64,000 bases of DNA from Ascoidea asiatica (Eukaryota > Ascomycota > Saccharomycetes > Ascoideales > Ascoideaceae). Both the position numbers and the translations under genes were made by a program. The stretch lies in the NCBI GenBank assembly GCA_001600695.1, contig BCKQ01000001.1:1454722-1518721 (forward strand). The letters are read 5' to 3'. Shown here one piece after another: positions 44,607-54,374 of this stretch; position 1 is the first letter of the stretch; every line of letters starts with the position of its first letter. The notes below the pieces were generated by a model that saw only the letters and a program-made list of their open reading frames with translations, had not been told where the DNA came from and made no database searches.

Positions 44607-46318
44607 AAACAAACAGAAATTCAATCAAAGAAGCTTTGGGAACATTCCAAACCTTTCAAATACTTATGGACTTTTATAAATTGAAATTCAATAATGAACT
44701 AATTTGTATATTATCACAAAAGCTAATCTTGTAGGTGTATCTAAAATTGAAGAAATCCACACTTCTGGCGTCAAAAATTTTAAACTTAAACTCACGTGCT
44801 ACATAAAGGCATGTGACTCAACGGTGGCAATTTCACGTGCCCGTCTTTAGTTGTTGTCACCTGACTCCGGCGCTGGCGTTTGGTTGGGCTGAGCATGCAA
44901 AGTCATCGCAGTTTCGTTTCTGTTTCATTTCCCTCTCATTTTTTATTTGTTTTTTCTTTTGTATTTTCAAAGTTTCTTCTTCAGGGTTGAATATCCAATA
45001 GTTTTAATATAAAATATAAATATCCACTGTTGAGTATCTACTAATCTAATCCTTTTTTTTATTCTATTCTTTTATCCATTATCAAGTTTTTATTATATTG
45101 TTACTATTCATATAAAAGGTCAAGTATTCCATTTTAATAAAAAAAATAAGAAATTCATTTAACAAAAGTCAAGAAAAGAATTTTTAAACTGTATCGTTTA
45201 TATTCCAGCTGTTTTATTGTCTTCGCTGGGTGCTTTATAATAAAACAATAGAATATATCAATCTTTTTCTTTAGAGGTAAATTCGATTTTAGAGTTAGTA
45301 AATAAATATCTAATAAAAATCAAATATACACAAATAAGTATCAATAATTATATAACGTCTTTAGCTTCTTTTTGTCTTAAGCAATTTAAAAGAACCAAAA
45401 AGATTTATTGAACCATTTAGATTCTTAACGTTAATTTACTAGTTCCTTACTATTTGAAAACTCCAAATTACAATTCCAATATCAATATCATACTTTTACT
45501 TTAATATATTAACCCTTTATTTTTATTGAAAGTTGCCCCTGTGAATATTTGTTTCACTTTCAATTTCATTCGTATATTAAATTTCTATCCTTGTTTATTG
45601 TTTGTTTTGACTCAATAATATAACTGTTACTTTGTATCTATTGTAAAGTTACTATCTTCAAACAACATAGATTTTAGAATTTAACCTTTCTTTTTTTCTG
45701 TCAATTTGTTATTTGAGTGAATAATATTTTTTGAATTGTTAATTTTCGGTTTTTAATTATATTCTAAATTAAGCATTTTATCTTCTTCTCTTATTTTTAT
45801 TTTCATTAATTTATCTCAACTATTTTTATTAGTTTCACTACTTTTAACAGTTTAATTCTTGAATCTTTTCAAATTTTATAATTTAATATACAGTTTATTT
45901 ATAATTTTTTTTCATTATAAATAAATTATCAAAGCATATTATCAAAAAAGATCTAAAAGGAATAAAAAAAACAAAAATAAAAAATAAAAAAGGATTATAA
46001 TCTTTTATTATATTGTATTATATTATATCATATAATAATTTGCAATAGATTTCATTATTAATAATTTGATAAATACTTTTTTAAAAAACAATATTCATTT
46101 AACAAAAAGTATTAAGCAAAAAAAGAAATATTTCATTAAAAAGAAAAATAATCTTAATTCAATTCAATATATCAATTCATTTGTATAATTAATTCAATAC
46201 TACTCATATAATCATTATATTTTATTCTTTATATTATAAATTATATATATATAATTATACTTAAATTTAAAAATATAAATTTTATCAACTTTGTTTTTTG
46301 AGTTCTAAAACAAATAAA
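44607..46318. promoter_or_regulatory. Long PCF11 upstream region with two CACGTG sites
   Basis: The 1.7 kb region has a G+C-richer island at about 44770-44905 carrying CACGTG at 44793-44798 and 44834-44839, plus a near-match GCATGTGAC between them. The following 1.3 kb is A+T-rich, with TA and T runs and no frame of protein-like content. It is probably a long promoter plus leader. Confidence 0.5.
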
Positions 46319-48604
46319 ATGTCTTCTGTATCAGAATTGAAATCAATTGGTGAAGATTACTATTCTTCTTTACAAGAATTAACTTTTAATTCTCGTCCAA
46401 TTATAACAAATTTGACTTTGATAGCACAAGAAAATTTAGCTGCTGCTCCATATATTACAAAATCAATTGAAAATCGTATCAAAAATTGTTTACCAGATCA
46501 AAAATTATTTGCTTTATATTTATTAGATTCAATTTGTAAAAATATTGGTAGTCCATATACTGTATTATTTGGTAAAAATTTATATAATACTTTTTCTGGT
46601 ACTTATTCATTAGTCAATGATACAAATAGAAAAAAATTGATTGATCTATTTAAAACTTGGCTACAAGCAAGAACAACAACTGGTTTAGCTTTATTTCCTC
46701 AAGATCAATTACAAAAAATTGAAGGTTTCTTATTAAAAGTTGCTCCAAAACAACCACGAATTCCAAGTCCTCCAATTAATAATCAAAATAAACTCAAAAA
46801 TTCAAAACATTTTAGAGCATCTTCTTCTGGTTTAAGATCTCCAATTAGAAATTCTCCAATTAGAAATTTTCAAAATTTATCAACTAATCAATCGAATTAT
46901 CAATCTCCATCTTCATCTCAAAATTCAACTCCAATACCAATACCAATTTCAATCCCAATCCCAAATTCTTTTAAACCAATATTCAGCGCTTCTAATTCCC
47001 AACCAACAAATCAAACTTTGATTTCTGATATTGATAGTTTAATGACTTTAACTCAATCAAAACTCAAAATAAATCCAAATGATCAGAAAGCTAAAGAAAG
47101 ATTAGCAATTCTTATGACTCTTAAAAATGTTTTAAGTACTCAAGTTATGAGCGCTAGTGATTTATTGAAAATTAAAAATCAATTACAAGGAATGATAGAA
47201 AAAGAAAAATTAATAATGAAAGCTGCTCAAGAACAACAATTAAAACAACAACAACAGCAATTACAACTACAACAGTTTCAAAATGCATATTCCAACCCTA
47301 ATGCCTTTGCTCAAAATGGTGCTGATCAATTCCAACAACAGATTGGAAAAGTTGCTTCTAACTTTAACGGATTATTAAATAATACTAATAATAATAGTAA
47401 TATTAGTAATAATAATCTTACTAATACTATAAGTAGTATTCAAGATTTGCTTCAACAACAAAGAGGTACAAATTTGAATCTTAATAGTAAAAACAATGAT
47501 TATAATAATAACAATAATAATTTCGTACAACAACCAACAAATAATTATAATAACAGTTATAACAATATGTATAACCAAAACAATAACACAAATTATAGTA
47601 ATAATGTAGTTAAGACAACCCCTAATCTTAGTAGCTTGTTTCAATCTTTACAGCAAAATGGTTTGATAACATCAAACAAGCAACCTGTTAAACCCATTAT
47701 TAATTTACCTCCAGCTTCTGCCTTACAAAATTTACTTTCAAATATTTCTTTAACAAGTAATAAAGGTAATGATAATCGTAATTCTTCTGTTGTTCCTTCA
47801 TCAACTTATAAAAATGATTTCAAAATATTCTTTGAAATGAATATACATGATCAAGATTTCTTTCCAATTAATCAATCAACTTTGAATGATACAAAATATT
47901 ATAACGTTTTTCAAAAATTTCTTTATGATTTTAAAACAAATAAATGTGCAAATTGTGGTAAACGATTTAAAGATAATGATAAAGCCAAGAGTAGTCATTT
48001 AGACTGGCATTTCAGAGTAAATAAAAAATTAAAAGAAGCTAATTTAGTTCAATCAAGAAATTGGTATCTTGATGATATTGATTGGGTTAAATTTGATGAT
48101 AGAGATATTTTAGGTGATTTACCTGAAGAAGAAAGGACTTTACAGCAAAACAAAACACAAAGTCAGACTAAAGAAAATGAGAAAACAAAAAGTGAAGCTA
48201 AAAAGCAAGATCATTATGTTGTTGTTCCAAGCGATGCCAGTGATATGACCACAAGATGTGTTGTTTGCAAAGAAGATATGAAAGGTGTTTGGAGTGATAA
48301 AGTAGGAGATTGGATTTGGAATAACTGTATAAAAGTTGGTCCTAAAGTATATCATTACACTTGTTATGAAGAAACACTGCCAGTTCCTATTCCAATTTCT
48401 GCTCCAATTTCTGAACAAAATCAACCTAAGTCTAGAGACCCCAGAAGGAAAAGAAAATTTGCTGAGACCAATACTGAAGATTCTAATAATCCTCTAGGTG
48501 GGAAAACTTATAATTCTTTAAACTTGAGTACAAGTATTTTAAAATCGTTAGCTAATATAAAAGTAGAAGAAGGTCCAACTGTTAAAAGAGAAAGGGTTGT
48601 GTAG
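46319..48604 (+). CDS. PCF11: Pre-mRNA cleavage factor IA subunit Pcf11
   Basis: The protein is 761 residues from the ATG at 46319 (the frame is open a few codons upstream but without ATG). Residues 1-140 are a CTD-interacting domain (YYSSLQELTFNSRPIITNLTLIA, YLLDSICKNIGSPY, LFKTWLQ), which binds Ser2-phosphorylated RNA polymerase II tails. A Gln-rich helical stretch follows at about 300-330, then Asn-rich linker. Two zinc-binding pieces characteristic of Pcf11 come next: CANCGKRF...SHLDWHFRVNKK (about 548-570) and CVVCKEDM...WIWNNC, YHYTCYEE (about 650-690), flanking the Clp1-binding region NWYLDDIDWVKF. Pcf11 works with Rna14, Rna15 and Clp1 in 3'-end cleavage and termination in the nucleus. 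Confidence 0.93.
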   Translation: MSSVSELKSIGEDYYSSLQELTFNSRPIITNLTLIAQENLAAAPYITKSIENRIKNCLPDQKLFALYLLDSICKNIGSPYTVLFGKNLYNTFSGTYSLVNDTNRKKLIDLFKTWLQARTTTGLALFPQDQLQKIEGFLLKVAPKQPRIPSPPINNQNKLKNSKHFRASSSGLRSPIRNSPIRNFQNLSTNQSNYQSPSSSQNSTPIPIPISIPIPNSFKPIFSASNSQPTNQTLISDIDSLMTLTQSKLKINPNDQKAKERLAILMTLKNVLSTQVMSASDLLKIKNQLQGMIEKEKLIMKAAQEQQLKQQQQQLQLQQFQNAYSNPNAFAQNGADQFQQQIGKVASNFNGLLNNTNNNSNISNNNLTNTISSIQDLLQQQRGTNLNLNSKNNDYNNNNNNFVQQPTNNYNNSYNNMYNQNNNTNYSNNVVKTTPNLSSLFQSLQQNGLITSNKQPVKPIINLPPASALQNLLSNISLTSNKGNDNRNSSVVPSSTYKNDFKIFFEMNIHDQDFFPINQSTLNDTKYYNVFQKFLYDFKTNKCANCGKRFKDNDKAKSSHLDWHFRVNKKLKEANLVQSRNWYLDDIDWVKFDDRDILGDLPEEERTLQQNKTQSQTKENEKTKSEAKKQDHYVVVPSDASDMTTRCVVCKEDMKGVWSDKVGDWIWNNCIKVGPKVYHYTCYEETLPVPIPISAPISEQNQPKSRDPRRKRKFAETNTEDSNNPLGGKTYNSLNLSTSILKSLANIKVEEGPTVKRERVV

Positions 48605-49147
48605 TTTAGTTTTTTTGGTGTGTATAAAGGATTACAATTTTTGTTTCGTTTTGTTTTATTTTAAATTTTATTTCATTTTTTTTATTTTCGTTATTTTACT
48701 CATTTGCATGAACAATTATAATTTATAATATATATTTCAAAATAAAATTCATTTGATTTTACTTTAATATTAATCGATTAAGACTCAGTTTGAATAGAAT
48801 TCGTAAAAAAATCGTTCATTAAAGAAATTATTAAAACATTTGTATATTAATTAGTCAACTATATAGAAACACGAATAAATTTCAAAAAAAAGTAGGAGTA
48901 AAGATCACAAAATGTGATATCAATAAAATGCAAAAGCCCAACTAAGGAGCAAAAGGTTGACTATAAAAAAAACATAGATTATGAACCAGCAATAAAAAGC
49001 AACGTAGGGTATTATAAAACGAGATATATGCAATAAAGAGAAGTGATAAGAAAGAAGGTTGAATATAGAGATATATTTACCTCATTAGATTATTATGGAG
49101 AAAATTAAGCCAGAAAAATTGAAACAAAAAAAATAAAAAATTATGAA
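48605..49147. other. Convergent 3' spacer between PCF11 and VID27
   Basis: About 540 bp of A+T-rich DNA with T-runs and A-runs after each stop codon. No gene or RNA feature is recognised. Confidence 0.6.
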
Positions 49148-51838
49148 TTAATAATAATTTTTGACAACATTACTTTTATTAATTCTAGGACTTGCCAATG
49201 ATTCTCTTGTTGGCTTTCTAAAACTCTTTCTATTAACCATAGTAACATCATCCGTCATAGCTAATATAACATTTTTATCTGAACCATATTTGAAATTTTC
49301 TGCCATTACATTAAGTTCATATCTCTTGATAAGATAAGGTTCTGCATCACCTCTAAGAATCTTTTTAAGAGACCATTGAATAACATATGACCCACTGGAA
49401 GAAACTATTGTAGTTTCTTTTGAATCCACACCAGTATTGAAATGAGCTTTTGTAAAATTTAAAGGAGATTTAGTTTCCTGTTGCATAAAAGCGACATGTT
49501 GTGGAGATAATTGTAATCTTCTAGGAATTGGTTTTGAATCTTTTGCAAAAGATTTAAGAAATCCAGTTTGACCAGCATTTTTACCAGATTTGATTTTGGA
49601 ATCTATAAGTAAAAGATAAGTTTTACAAGTTGCTAACACCCATCTACCATCAGAAGAGCTTTCAATTCCTTTAATTTCTTCACCTAGACCAGGTAATGAA
49701 GTTTTAGCATTAATTCCTAATCTATCATATAATCTTATTTCACCAGTTTTTGAAGCAACTGCAATATTACCTAAAGCAGTTGTAGTCATTGCGCTAAAAT
49801 TAGTTTTTGTTTTATATTGTTTATGTTCTTTTTCAACTAATTTATCTTTGGCAGAAATTCTTGGATCTATTTTAAATAAACCATTTGAAGCAATACCTAA
49901 GAAAGTTTGTTCACCAGTCATTTGACTAAATTTAGAAGTTGGATTAAATTCAATAATTGGCATTTTACTATCTTCACCAACAGTATATTCTTCGATAACT
50001 TTACCCTTTTCAAGATCTAATTTGAATAGATTATTTAATTGATTTTGACCTTGCATAATTAAAGATTTATCTTCCATATGTAACATAACTTTTTCTGGAG
50101 AAAATGAGTTACCATTAAGATCTTTTATACCTTCAATTGCACTTTGAAAATTTAAACCATCATCATTAGTTTTAAAAACACCGATTTTATTACCTCTTAC
50201 AACATAAGATCTATCATTTTTATAAGAAACAGTTAAAGCATTATTTTTTTCAGAATTTGATTGAAATTGTTTTTTAGCGAATTTTTCATCCTTTTCATCA
50301 TCAAAGAAATCATCTTCATCATCTGAAATAACATTTTTTTTTTCACCTTTTTTAATAGTTGATTTTGAAGTTTTAATTTCTGGTTCAATTTCACTTTCAC
50401 TTTCACTTTCAGATCCTGATTGTTCATTCAGTTCTTCATCAAAATCTGAATCATTATCATATTTTGAAATTTCTTTAATATCATCTTCATTATCATTTAA
50501 ATTCATATCATTTAAAGCATCAATAATATAATCTTGATCATTATCATTAATTTTACCCCATTTAGTTTTATAAGTTGATTGCCAAGAAACAGCACCAAAA
50601 GAAGCTTGAAATTCTTCTAATTGATCAAAAGTTTTAAATTTTAATAACCAAGAAAGAGCTTTATTATCATAAAAATAATTAAATATAAAACATAAATGAT
50701 CATAATTAAAAGTTGGATTCATATCTTTATTTATAATTGGACCTAAAATTAAATCATTTGATTCATTTAAAGTATTATTTTGAATAATTAAATAATAAAT
50801 CCAATTACCAGAATCTAAAATTATTGCATTTGTATTTTTTTTTTGAATTACAAAACTACTTGAAATTGGATCATATAAATGTAATTCAACTTCAGTGGTA
50901 ATGATTTTTTCACCTTTTGGAAAATCAGATTCCTTTATTGGATCTGGAGGAATATAAGCAGGATCTAATTGCGCCTTTGGGGTTGAAAGTTTTGAAGATT
51001 TTGAAGATTTTGAAGATTTTATTGATTTTATTGATTTTGAAGATTTATTTTTGAAATGTTTTTGATCATCATAAGCATCTTTAAATTCAGAAGATTCTAT
51101 AGATTCAGCATCATCAGATTGATCATTATCTTCTTCATCAGCATAAGCATCTGCATTATTATCAGAATCTGAATCATTATTATTGTTGATATTGTTATTT
51201 TTATTGTTATTTTTATTTATAGATTTAATTGAAGATTGATGAGTTAAAGAAACAGGAGATAATAAATTTTTTTTATTAAATTCTTTTAAAGGATTATAAA
51301 TAAATTCAAATAATTGATCATCATTACAACTTACACTTGATTTTTTATATTTATTTTCATATTCACATTTATAAATAGTTTTTAAAAATTGATCAATTAA
51401 ATTTTCATTAATTGTTGAATCACAAATAAATTGAAATTGATCACCATCATCACCATTTAAATCAAACCAAGCAATGATTGTATTACCATCATTTAAATTA
51501 ATTTTTTTATGAAATTTTAAATTTTTATTAATTAAGAAATTTTTTTCATCATTTGAACCACCATTTAAAATTAAAGAAGAATTATCATCATTATAATCAT
51601 CATAATAATCAGAATCTTTTAATAATTCTTCTTCACCTTCTTCATAAGCTCTTTGAATAACTAATTGATAATTAAATGGAGTTGAAGTTTGTCTTATTGA
51701 AGCAACACAATCATGATAAAGACATTCACTTTCACTTTTTGGAGAAGATGGAGATCTTGATAAAATTAATTGACCAGATGGTAAAACAACTAATTCATCT
51801 TTTAATGAAGGACTTAACATTTTTTTTAAGAAATTCAT
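49148..51838 (-). CDS. VID27: Vacuolar import and degradation protein Vid27
   Basis: The protein is 896 residues. The start MNFLKKMLSP...LVVLPSGQLILSRS is the Vid27 N-terminal segment. A PH-like middle part holds FVIQKKNTNAIILDSG and FNYDHLCFIFNYF. The C-terminal third (about 560-880) is the conserved Vid27 beta-propeller region: KVMLHMEDKSLIMQG, EFNPTSKFSQMTGEQTFLGI, RISAKDKLVEKEHKQYKTK, TALGNIAVASKTGEIRLYD, LPGLGEEIKGIESSSDGRWV and WSLKKILRGD. Vid27 is cytoplasmic and linked genetically to degradation of gluconeogenic enzymes; its biochemical activity is unknown. Asp/Ser/Glu-rich insertions (about 215-300 and 455-530) lengthen the linkers. Confidence 0.92.
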   Translation of the reverse strand: MNFLKKMLSPSLKDELVVLPSGQLILSRSPSSPKSESECLYHDCVASIRQTSTPFNYQLVIQRAYEEGEEELLKDSDYYDDYNDDNSSLILNGGSNDEKNFLINKNLKFHKKINLNDGNTIIAWFDLNGDDGDQFQFICDSTINENLIDQFLKTIYKCEYENKYKKSSVSCNDDQLFEFIYNPLKEFNKKNLLSPVSLTHQSSIKSINKNNNKNNNINNNNDSDSDNNADAYADEEDNDQSDDAESIESSEFKDAYDDQKHFKNKSSKSIKSIKSSKSSKSSKLSTPKAQLDPAYIPPDPIKESDFPKGEKIITTEVELHLYDPISSSFVIQKKNTNAIILDSGNWIYYLIIQNNTLNESNDLILGPIINKDMNPTFNYDHLCFIFNYFYDNKALSWLLKFKTFDQLEEFQASFGAVSWQSTYKTKWGKINDNDQDYIIDALNDMNLNDNEDDIKEISKYDNDSDFDEELNEQSGSESESESEIEPEIKTSKSTIKKGEKKNVISDDEDDFFDDEKDEKFAKKQFQSNSEKNNALTVSYKNDRSYVVRGNKIGVFKTNDDGLNFQSAIEGIKDLNGNSFSPEKVMLHMEDKSLIMQGQNQLNNLFKLDLEKGKVIEEYTVGEDSKMPIIEFNPTSKFSQMTGEQTFLGIASNGLFKIDPRISAKDKLVEKEHKQYKTKTNFSAMTTTALGNIAVASKTGEIRLYDRLGINAKTSLPGLGEEIKGIESSSDGRWVLATCKTYLLLIDSKIKSGKNAGQTGFLKSFAKDSKPIPRRLQLSPQHVAFMQQETKSPLNFTKAHFNTGVDSKETTIVSSSGSYVIQWSLKKILRGDAEPYLIKRYELNVMAENFKYGSDKNVILAMTDDVTMVNRKSFRKPTRESLASPRINKSNVVKNYY

Positions 51839-52818
51839 CTCGAATGTATTAATTTTATGAATAAGCTAATAATGATAAAAAGAGGGGGCGATTTATGAAA
51901 TATTATTATTATTATTATTATAAGATGTTGATATTGAAGTTGAAAATGAATATATGAATATATGAATATATGAATAAGAATAAGAATTAGAGTATGAATT
52001 ATCTAGCAAAAGAATTTCAGTTATTGAATTAAAATCAATAAAATTTTGAATCAGAGTTAAAATGATAATATTTTAGATATTCAAATCAAATGATAATTAA
52101 ACCAACTAAATTTTAAATAAACTCAAATAAATCAAATCAAATCAAATCAAATCAATCAATTGTAAGTTATCAAAATAATAAAAATCAATGAAATGAATTA
52201 AATCAATTAAATAGATCAATTTACTCTAGAGTAAGTTAATTCTAAATTTTTTTTATTTCTTTCTTTATAAAAAGACCAAAAATCTGGCATTATAATTTTA
52301 CAGTGTAAACAGTTGTTTATTTTATTCAATTGATTGATTGATTGAATGATTGATTGTTTGTTTACACTGAGATCAAAAAGTAAAAAAAAAGAGAACAGGA
52401 AACGTGACCATATCCGTTGCTTAGCCACACTTGGGTCCGAGACCAGTAATACGGGTGGTCTACTTCCTTGTTCTTTAAAGTTCCTTTAATTTCCATTATT
52501 TATATTCTTTTTGTTGCTGTATTGATATTATTACTGTTGTATTATTTTTTATGATCTGTCATATTTTTATTTGAATTGCAATAGTATGAAATTTAAAGTT
52601 TAGGTAACTTACTACAGTTTTTTAATCCCTCTTTATGGATCTAATTTTAATCATAATGTTATTAGATTTATGTTAAATAAAGGTTTATTTTAATTAAAAT
52701 GATGATGATATAGATGATACAATAGTTATATAGAGAAAGAAAAAAGAAAGATAGAGAAGAGCAGATTAACATAAGTATGAATTATTTTTCTTGTATATGA
52801 AAGATGATGAGTGAATAT
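51839..52818. other. Intergenic region upstream of VID27
   Basis: A+T-rich DNA with short repeats: (ATT)n near 51904, GAATATAT repeats at about 51944-51973, (AAATC)n at about 52130-52155 and GATTGATT at about 52330-52355. A small patch of mixed sequence (52395-52470: GTGACCATATCCGTTGC, GGGTCCGAGACC) may be promoter DNA. No gene is seen. Confidence 0.6.
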
Positions 52819-53472
52819 CTAATTTTTTGATAATTTAATTTTATCAATATCATTTAATAAAACTTTATCAAATTGATTACTTAAAGCTTTAACTTTTTTT
52901 TTAATTTGAGGATCAATTTCTTTATTTACTTTTGAAATTTTTAAATTATTTTTAATTAAATATTGATTATTAATAAATTCTAAATCATTTAAAATTTTAG
53001 AATTATTAAAAGTTATTTTTTCATAATAATTTAAATTTTTATAAAATTCATTAACTCTTGAATCCTTTATTGTATTATTATAGTTATTATTATAATTATT
53101 ATTATAATTATTATCCTCAATCATATTATTTTGAAAATTTAACATTACAGTATCATCAATTTTATCATTATCGAATATATTTTCATTTAAATCATTTAAA
53201 TTATTATAATTATTATAACTGTGATTATCTAAGTTATTATTATTGAAATTATTTAATATTGGATTAATATCAATATAACCATTGATTGTATTATCAACAA
53301 TTAAATTTAAATTATTTGATTTGTTTTCTTGAAATTGATTAAATTTTTTAATATATAAAGCTTTTTTCTTTAAATCTGAATTTGTTTCATAATTATTATT
53401 TAATAATGAACTTCTTTCATTTATTTCATCATTATTTTCCGATTTCAAACATATTGATAAACATCCTCCCAT
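52819..53472 (-). CDS. MEH1: Putative Ego1/Meh1 (lipid-anchored EGO complex subunit)
   Basis: The protein is 217 residues. It starts MGGCLSICLK: Gly2 fits N-myristoylation and Cys4/Cys8 fit palmitoylation. ERSSLL (a dileucine-type vacuolar sorting signal) follows at about 20-25. LNLIVDNTINGYIDINPI (about 55-73) resembles the conserved strand-helix of yeast Meh1/Ego1 and LAMTOR1 that ends in IDI. The middle is Asn/Tyr-rich. The C-terminal helix INKEIDPQIKKKVKALSNQF could wrap the Ego2/Ego3 roadblock pair as in LAMTOR1. Ego1 anchors the Gtr1-Gtr2 GTPases to the vacuole for TORC1 activation by amino acids. The lipidation motif is clear; the orthology is inference from short matches. Confidence 0.6.
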   Translation of the reverse strand: MGGCLSICLKSENNDEINERSSLLNNNYETNSDLKKKALYIKKFNQFQENKSNNLNLIVDNTINGYIDINPILNNFNNNNLDNHSYNNYNNLNDLNENIFDNDKIDDTVMLNFQNNMIEDNNYNNNYNNNYNNTIKDSRVNEFYKNLNYYEKITFNNSKILNDLEFINNQYLIKNNLKISKVNKEIDPQIKKKVKALSNQFDKVLLNDIDKIKLSKN

Positions 53473-54374
53473 TTTGAATGTATATATTATTATGTTATAT
53501 TTTATATTTTATATTTTATTTTATATTGATATTTATATGTGTATATATATGTGTATATATATATTTATATATATATTCATGAAATTCAATAATATGTGAG
53601 TGTGACTAATATACTATTTAATCTTTTTTTTTTCTTTTATTCTATTTTGAAAATTTCGATTGATGATCAAGTTCAAATATCTTTGGATATCATTATCAAT
53701 ATCAAATTAATTTAAGGAGTGTATAAAAACAGACTGCAAAACGATAATGTTTAATAGAGTTATGAATGATGATTAAAGAATTGTAGTTTATATTTATGAT
53801 TGATTATAAGCAAGCGAATATTTTAGTTAAAGAGATTTGAAAGTAAATTTCAAGCAAGATTGAATCGAAATTTGAATATTTTTTGAATATTTTTTGAATA
53901 GTTTTTTAAATATTATTTAGATTATATTTTTTTTTATTTTCTTTTTTGATATATTGATATTTAATATTTGATTTTGATTTTGATTCGAGTTTTACAGTGA
54001 AGTAAATTCACTTTAACGTTAACTCCAGTTTCATTTTCACTTCTCACTTTCTCTCTCAGTCACACTTAAAAATACTACAAGTACTAATAAAATTACAAGC
54101 AATAACGGTAGCCGTGACTTGCCAGATCCAGCCGAGTGGCGACTGCTGCTGCTTTCCGAAAAAGGCGCCGTGAACAGGCCTCGATTTCAGAGCAGCAGGA
54201 AAACAAACCGAGCACCTAGCCACATGACTGCCCACTTCCGGTCCTCGGCTGCCTTTTCAATACTACCGGTAGTATTACGTAAAGTTGCTCTTCTTTTTTT
54301 TGTCTTCAAAAACAATGTAAAGTTAAAGCCAACAAGCTTTTCAATTACGTAATGCTTTTTTTTTTAGGTTTGGT
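53473..54374. promoter_or_regulatory. Upstream region with a G+C-rich island and palindromes
   Basis: It starts with TA and TATG repeats next to the MEH1-like start (53500-53580). After A+T-rich DNA comes a G+C-rich island at about 54105-54260. Immediately right of it is a perfect 14-bp palindrome TACTACCGGTAGTA (54261-54274), then TTACGTAA (54275-54282) and ATTACGTAAT (54344-54353). The ACGT palindromes are bZIP-type sites. An open frame of 77 codons over the island has no recognisable content. Confidence 0.5.

Noticed and set aside
54119-54352. 77-codon open frame over a G+C-rich island
   Set aside because: It lies in promoter-like DNA, has no recognisable motif, and ends within the palindrome cluster.
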